From the NCBI GenBank assembly GCA_965240365.1, contig OZ251218.1, positions 2,170,001 to 2,234,000 of the forward strand: DNA of 64,000 nt, given 5' to 3'. The notes below the pieces were generated by a model that was not told where the DNA came from, did not search any database, and saw only the letters and a list, made by a program, of their open reading frames with translations. Source of the DNA: G965240365 sp965240365 (GTDB taxonomy: Bacteria > Pseudomonadota > Gammaproteobacteria > Eutrophobiales > Eutrophobiaceae). Positions 62,459 to 64,000 of this stretch are shown piece by piece. How positions within the stretch are numbered: position 1 is the stretch's first letter; each line of letters starts with the position of its first letter. Made by a program: the position numbers and the translations under genes.

Positions 62459-63157
62459 ATGACGGAATCCGCCGCCAGTCTTGCCGCCAGGCTAGAACAA
62501 CGCTTCAGCGCTACAGTGAGCGATTGCGGCATCGATCGCGGTCAGGTTACGCTGACCGCGCCGCCGGCGGCCTTATTGGCCCTGTGCCGGTCCTTGCGCG
62601 ATGAGGAACAGTTCGCCTTTGCGCAACTCTCTGATCTTTGCGGCGTCGATTATTCGGCTTACGGTCAGGTGGATTGGGCCACCAGGGAAACCACCTCGAT
62701 CGGCTTCAGCCGCGGCCGCCAGGGTATTAAACAGGCCGCTGAAGCAGCGGCCGCCGAAGCGGGGCGCTTTGCCGTCGTCTATCATCTGCTCTCGATCAAA
62801 CACAATCTGCGCCTGCGCCTGCGTTGCCGTTTGGCGGAAGAGCCCCCGCGCGTCCCCTCGGTCACGGAGATCTGGAATTCGGCCGACTGGTTTGAGCGGG
62901 AGGCCTTCGATCTGTTCGGTATTCTGTTTGACGGTCATCCTGATCTGCGCCGGATACTCACCGATTATGGCTTTATCGGCCATCCTTTCCGCAAGGACTT
63001 CCCGCTGGAGGGCAATGTGGAAGTCCGTTATGACCCGGATAAGAAGCGGGTCGTCTATCAGCCGGTCACGATCAGCAACCGGGTGCTGGTGCCGCGTGTG
63101 ATACGCGCGGATAATCGCGCTGCCGGGGCGCGCGCGGAAGGGCGGGATAATGCCTGA
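62459..63157 (+). CDS. nuoC: NuoC: NADH-quinone oxidoreductase subunit C
   Basis: 232 residues, separate from nuoD (fused in E. coli). The 30-kDa subunit signature spans WFEREAFDLFGILFDGHPDL and RRILTDYGFIGHPFRKDFPL. The first 60 or so residues are variable. The stop overlaps the nuoD start by eight bases, indicating translational coupling. Peripheral-arm subunit in the quinone-reduction module. Confidence 0.95.
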   Translation: MTESAASLAARLEQRFSATVSDCGIDRGQVTLTAPPAALLALCRSLRDEEQFAFAQLSDLCGVDYSAYGQVDWATRETTSIGFSRGRQGIKQAAEAAAAEAGRFAVVYHLLSIKHNLRLRLRCRLAEEPPRVPSVTEIWNSADWFEREAFDLFGILFDGHPDLRRILTDYGFIGHPFRKDFPLEGNVEVRYDPDKKRVVYQPVTISNRVLVPRVIRADNRAAGARAEGRDNA

Positions 63158-64000
63158 GCTGCGCAATATGACCATGAACTTCGGGCCGCAGCATCCGGCC
63201 GCGCACGGGGTGTTGCGCCTGGTGCTGGAAATGGACGGCGAGGTGATCGAACGGGCCGATCCGCATATCGGCCTGCTCCATCGCGGCACCGAAAAGCTGG
63301 CCGAGAGCAAGCCCTTCAACCAGAGTATCGGCTACATGGATCGGCTCGACTATGTCTCGATGATGTGCAATGAACATGCCTATGTCATGGCCATCGAAAG
63401 ACTGCTGGGCGTGACGCCGCCGTTGCGGGCCCAGTATATCCGGGTCATGTATGCCGAGATCACGCGCGTCCTGAATCATCTGATGTGGCTGGGCGCGCAT
63501 GGGCTGGATATCGGCGCGATGACGATCTTTCTGTATTGTTTTCGCGAGCGGGAAGACTTGATGGATTGTTATGAAGCGGTGTCCGGCACGCGCATGCACG
63601 CGACCTATTTCCGCCCCGGCGGCGTTTACCGCGATCTGCCGGCCTTCATGCCGCAATATGAACCCTCGCGGTGGCACAGCCAGAAACAGGTTGATCGCCT
63701 CAATGAAAACCGTCAGGGTTCATTGCTGGACTTTATCGAGTCCTTCTGCCGGCGCTTTCCGGCCTGTGTGGACGAGTATGAAACCCTGTTGACGGATAAC
63801 CGTATCTGGAAGCAGCGCACGGTGGGGATTGGCGAGGTCACGCCGGAGCGCGCCTTTCAACTGGGCTTTAGCGGGCCGATGCTGCGCGGCTCCGGGATTG
63901 AATGGGATCTCAGGAAGAAACAGCCTTATGATGTCTATGACCGGCTGGATTTTGCCGTGCCGGTCGGGACCAACGGGGACTGTTATGATCGTTATCTGGT
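63150..64000 (+). CDS. nuoD: NuoD: NADH-quinone oxidoreductase subunit D, cut by the window end
   Basis: The first 283 codons are present; the gene runs off the window. Start MPELRNMTMNFGPQHPAAHG holds the conserved GPQHPAAHG near the quinone site; EYVSMM-like RLDYVSMMCNEHAYVMAIE and IGEVTPERAFQLGFSGPMLRG follow. The 49-kDa subunit lines the quinone cavity with NuoB. Overlaps nuoC by eight bases (ATGCCTGA). Confidence 0.95.
   Translation, partial: MPELRNMTMNFGPQHPAAHGVLRLVLEMDGEVIERADPHIGLLHRGTEKLAESKPFNQSIGYMDRLDYVSMMCNEHAYVMAIERLLGVTPPLRAQYIRVMYAEITRVLNHLMWLGAHGLDIGAMTIFLYCFREREDLMDCYEAVSGTRMHATYFRPGGVYRDLPAFMPQYEPSRWHSQKQVDRLNENRQGSLLDFIESFCRRFPACVDEYETLLTDNRIWKQRTVGIGEVTPERAFQLGFSGPMLRGSGIEWDLRKKQPYDVYDRLDFAVPVGTNGDCYDRYL

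Overview
The window comes from a member of the Pseudomonadota, most likely a gammaproteobacterium: there is a clpS-clpA pair, separate nuoC and nuoD, an STN-type TonB receptor and a DUF3649/PepSY/DUF3325 iron-uptake trio. The aromatic catabolic genes in the left half look more like those of Rhodospirillales or Azoarcus relatives. That suggests a transferred island, but sequence inspection alone does not settle it.

Layout. 0-3.4 kb: repeats, a duplicated receptor 5' end and an intact TonB-dependent siderophore receptor. 3.4-8.1 kb: a complete branched-chain-amino-acid-type (Liv) ABC transporter, directly followed (8.2-19.9 kb) by a phenylacetate regulon paaZ-E-D-C-B-A-K-J-I-G, with divergent paaY and paaX. 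Two genes of this regulon, paaF and probably paaN, survive only as short in-frame remnants. 20.4-37.1 kb: an aerobic benzoyl-CoA (box) cluster with boxR, a thioesterase, boxC, an alpha/beta hydrolase, benzoate-CoA ligase, a DUF4863 protein, a second full Liv-type transporter, a fused hydratase/3-hydroxyacyl-CoA dehydrogenase, a flavodoxin, an adrenodoxin-reductase-like flavoprotein and boxB. No canonical boxA or boxD is present. 37.1-43 kb: an inverted paaG fragment, clpA-clpS and isocitrate lyase. 43.2-49.5 kb: a wrecked TonB receptor with a 31-C tract and an IS1182-type insertion, then the DUF3649/PepSY/DUF3325 trio. 49.5-52.4 kb: dapE between long repeat arrays. 52.4-61.2 kb: an Anbu (proteasome-like peptidase) neighbourhood interrupted by an AAA-ATPase plus PIN-like nuclease pair. 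61.6 kb to the end: the start of the complex I operon, nuoA-B-C-D.

How the genes work together. Two CoA-thioester/epoxide pathways sit side by side. Phenylacetate is activated by PaaK, epoxidised by PaaABC(D)E, isomerised by PaaG, ring-opened by PaaZ and thiolysed by PaaJ. Benzoate is activated by the ligase, epoxidised by BoxB and cleaved by BoxC. The 3-hydroxyacyl-CoA steps that PaaF and PaaH would do probably fall to the fused protein at 31.8-33.9 kb. Each pathway has its own ABC importer and repressor (PaaX, BoxR). Acetyl-CoA from both pathways can enter the glyoxylate shunt through isocitrate lyase.

The window is unusually rich in repeats. One family (R1) is a roughly 150-bp string of five hairpins whose copies differ by compensatory base pairs. 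A second (R2) is a roughly 250-350-bp mosaic of REP-like palindromes. Members of both families have become the last codons of neighbouring genes (livM and dapE). The most promising candidate for an undescribed system is the ATPase/PIN pair at 56.7-58.6 kb; the R1 hairpin element is the most unusual non-coding feature. I saw no rRNA, tRNA or CRISPR array.
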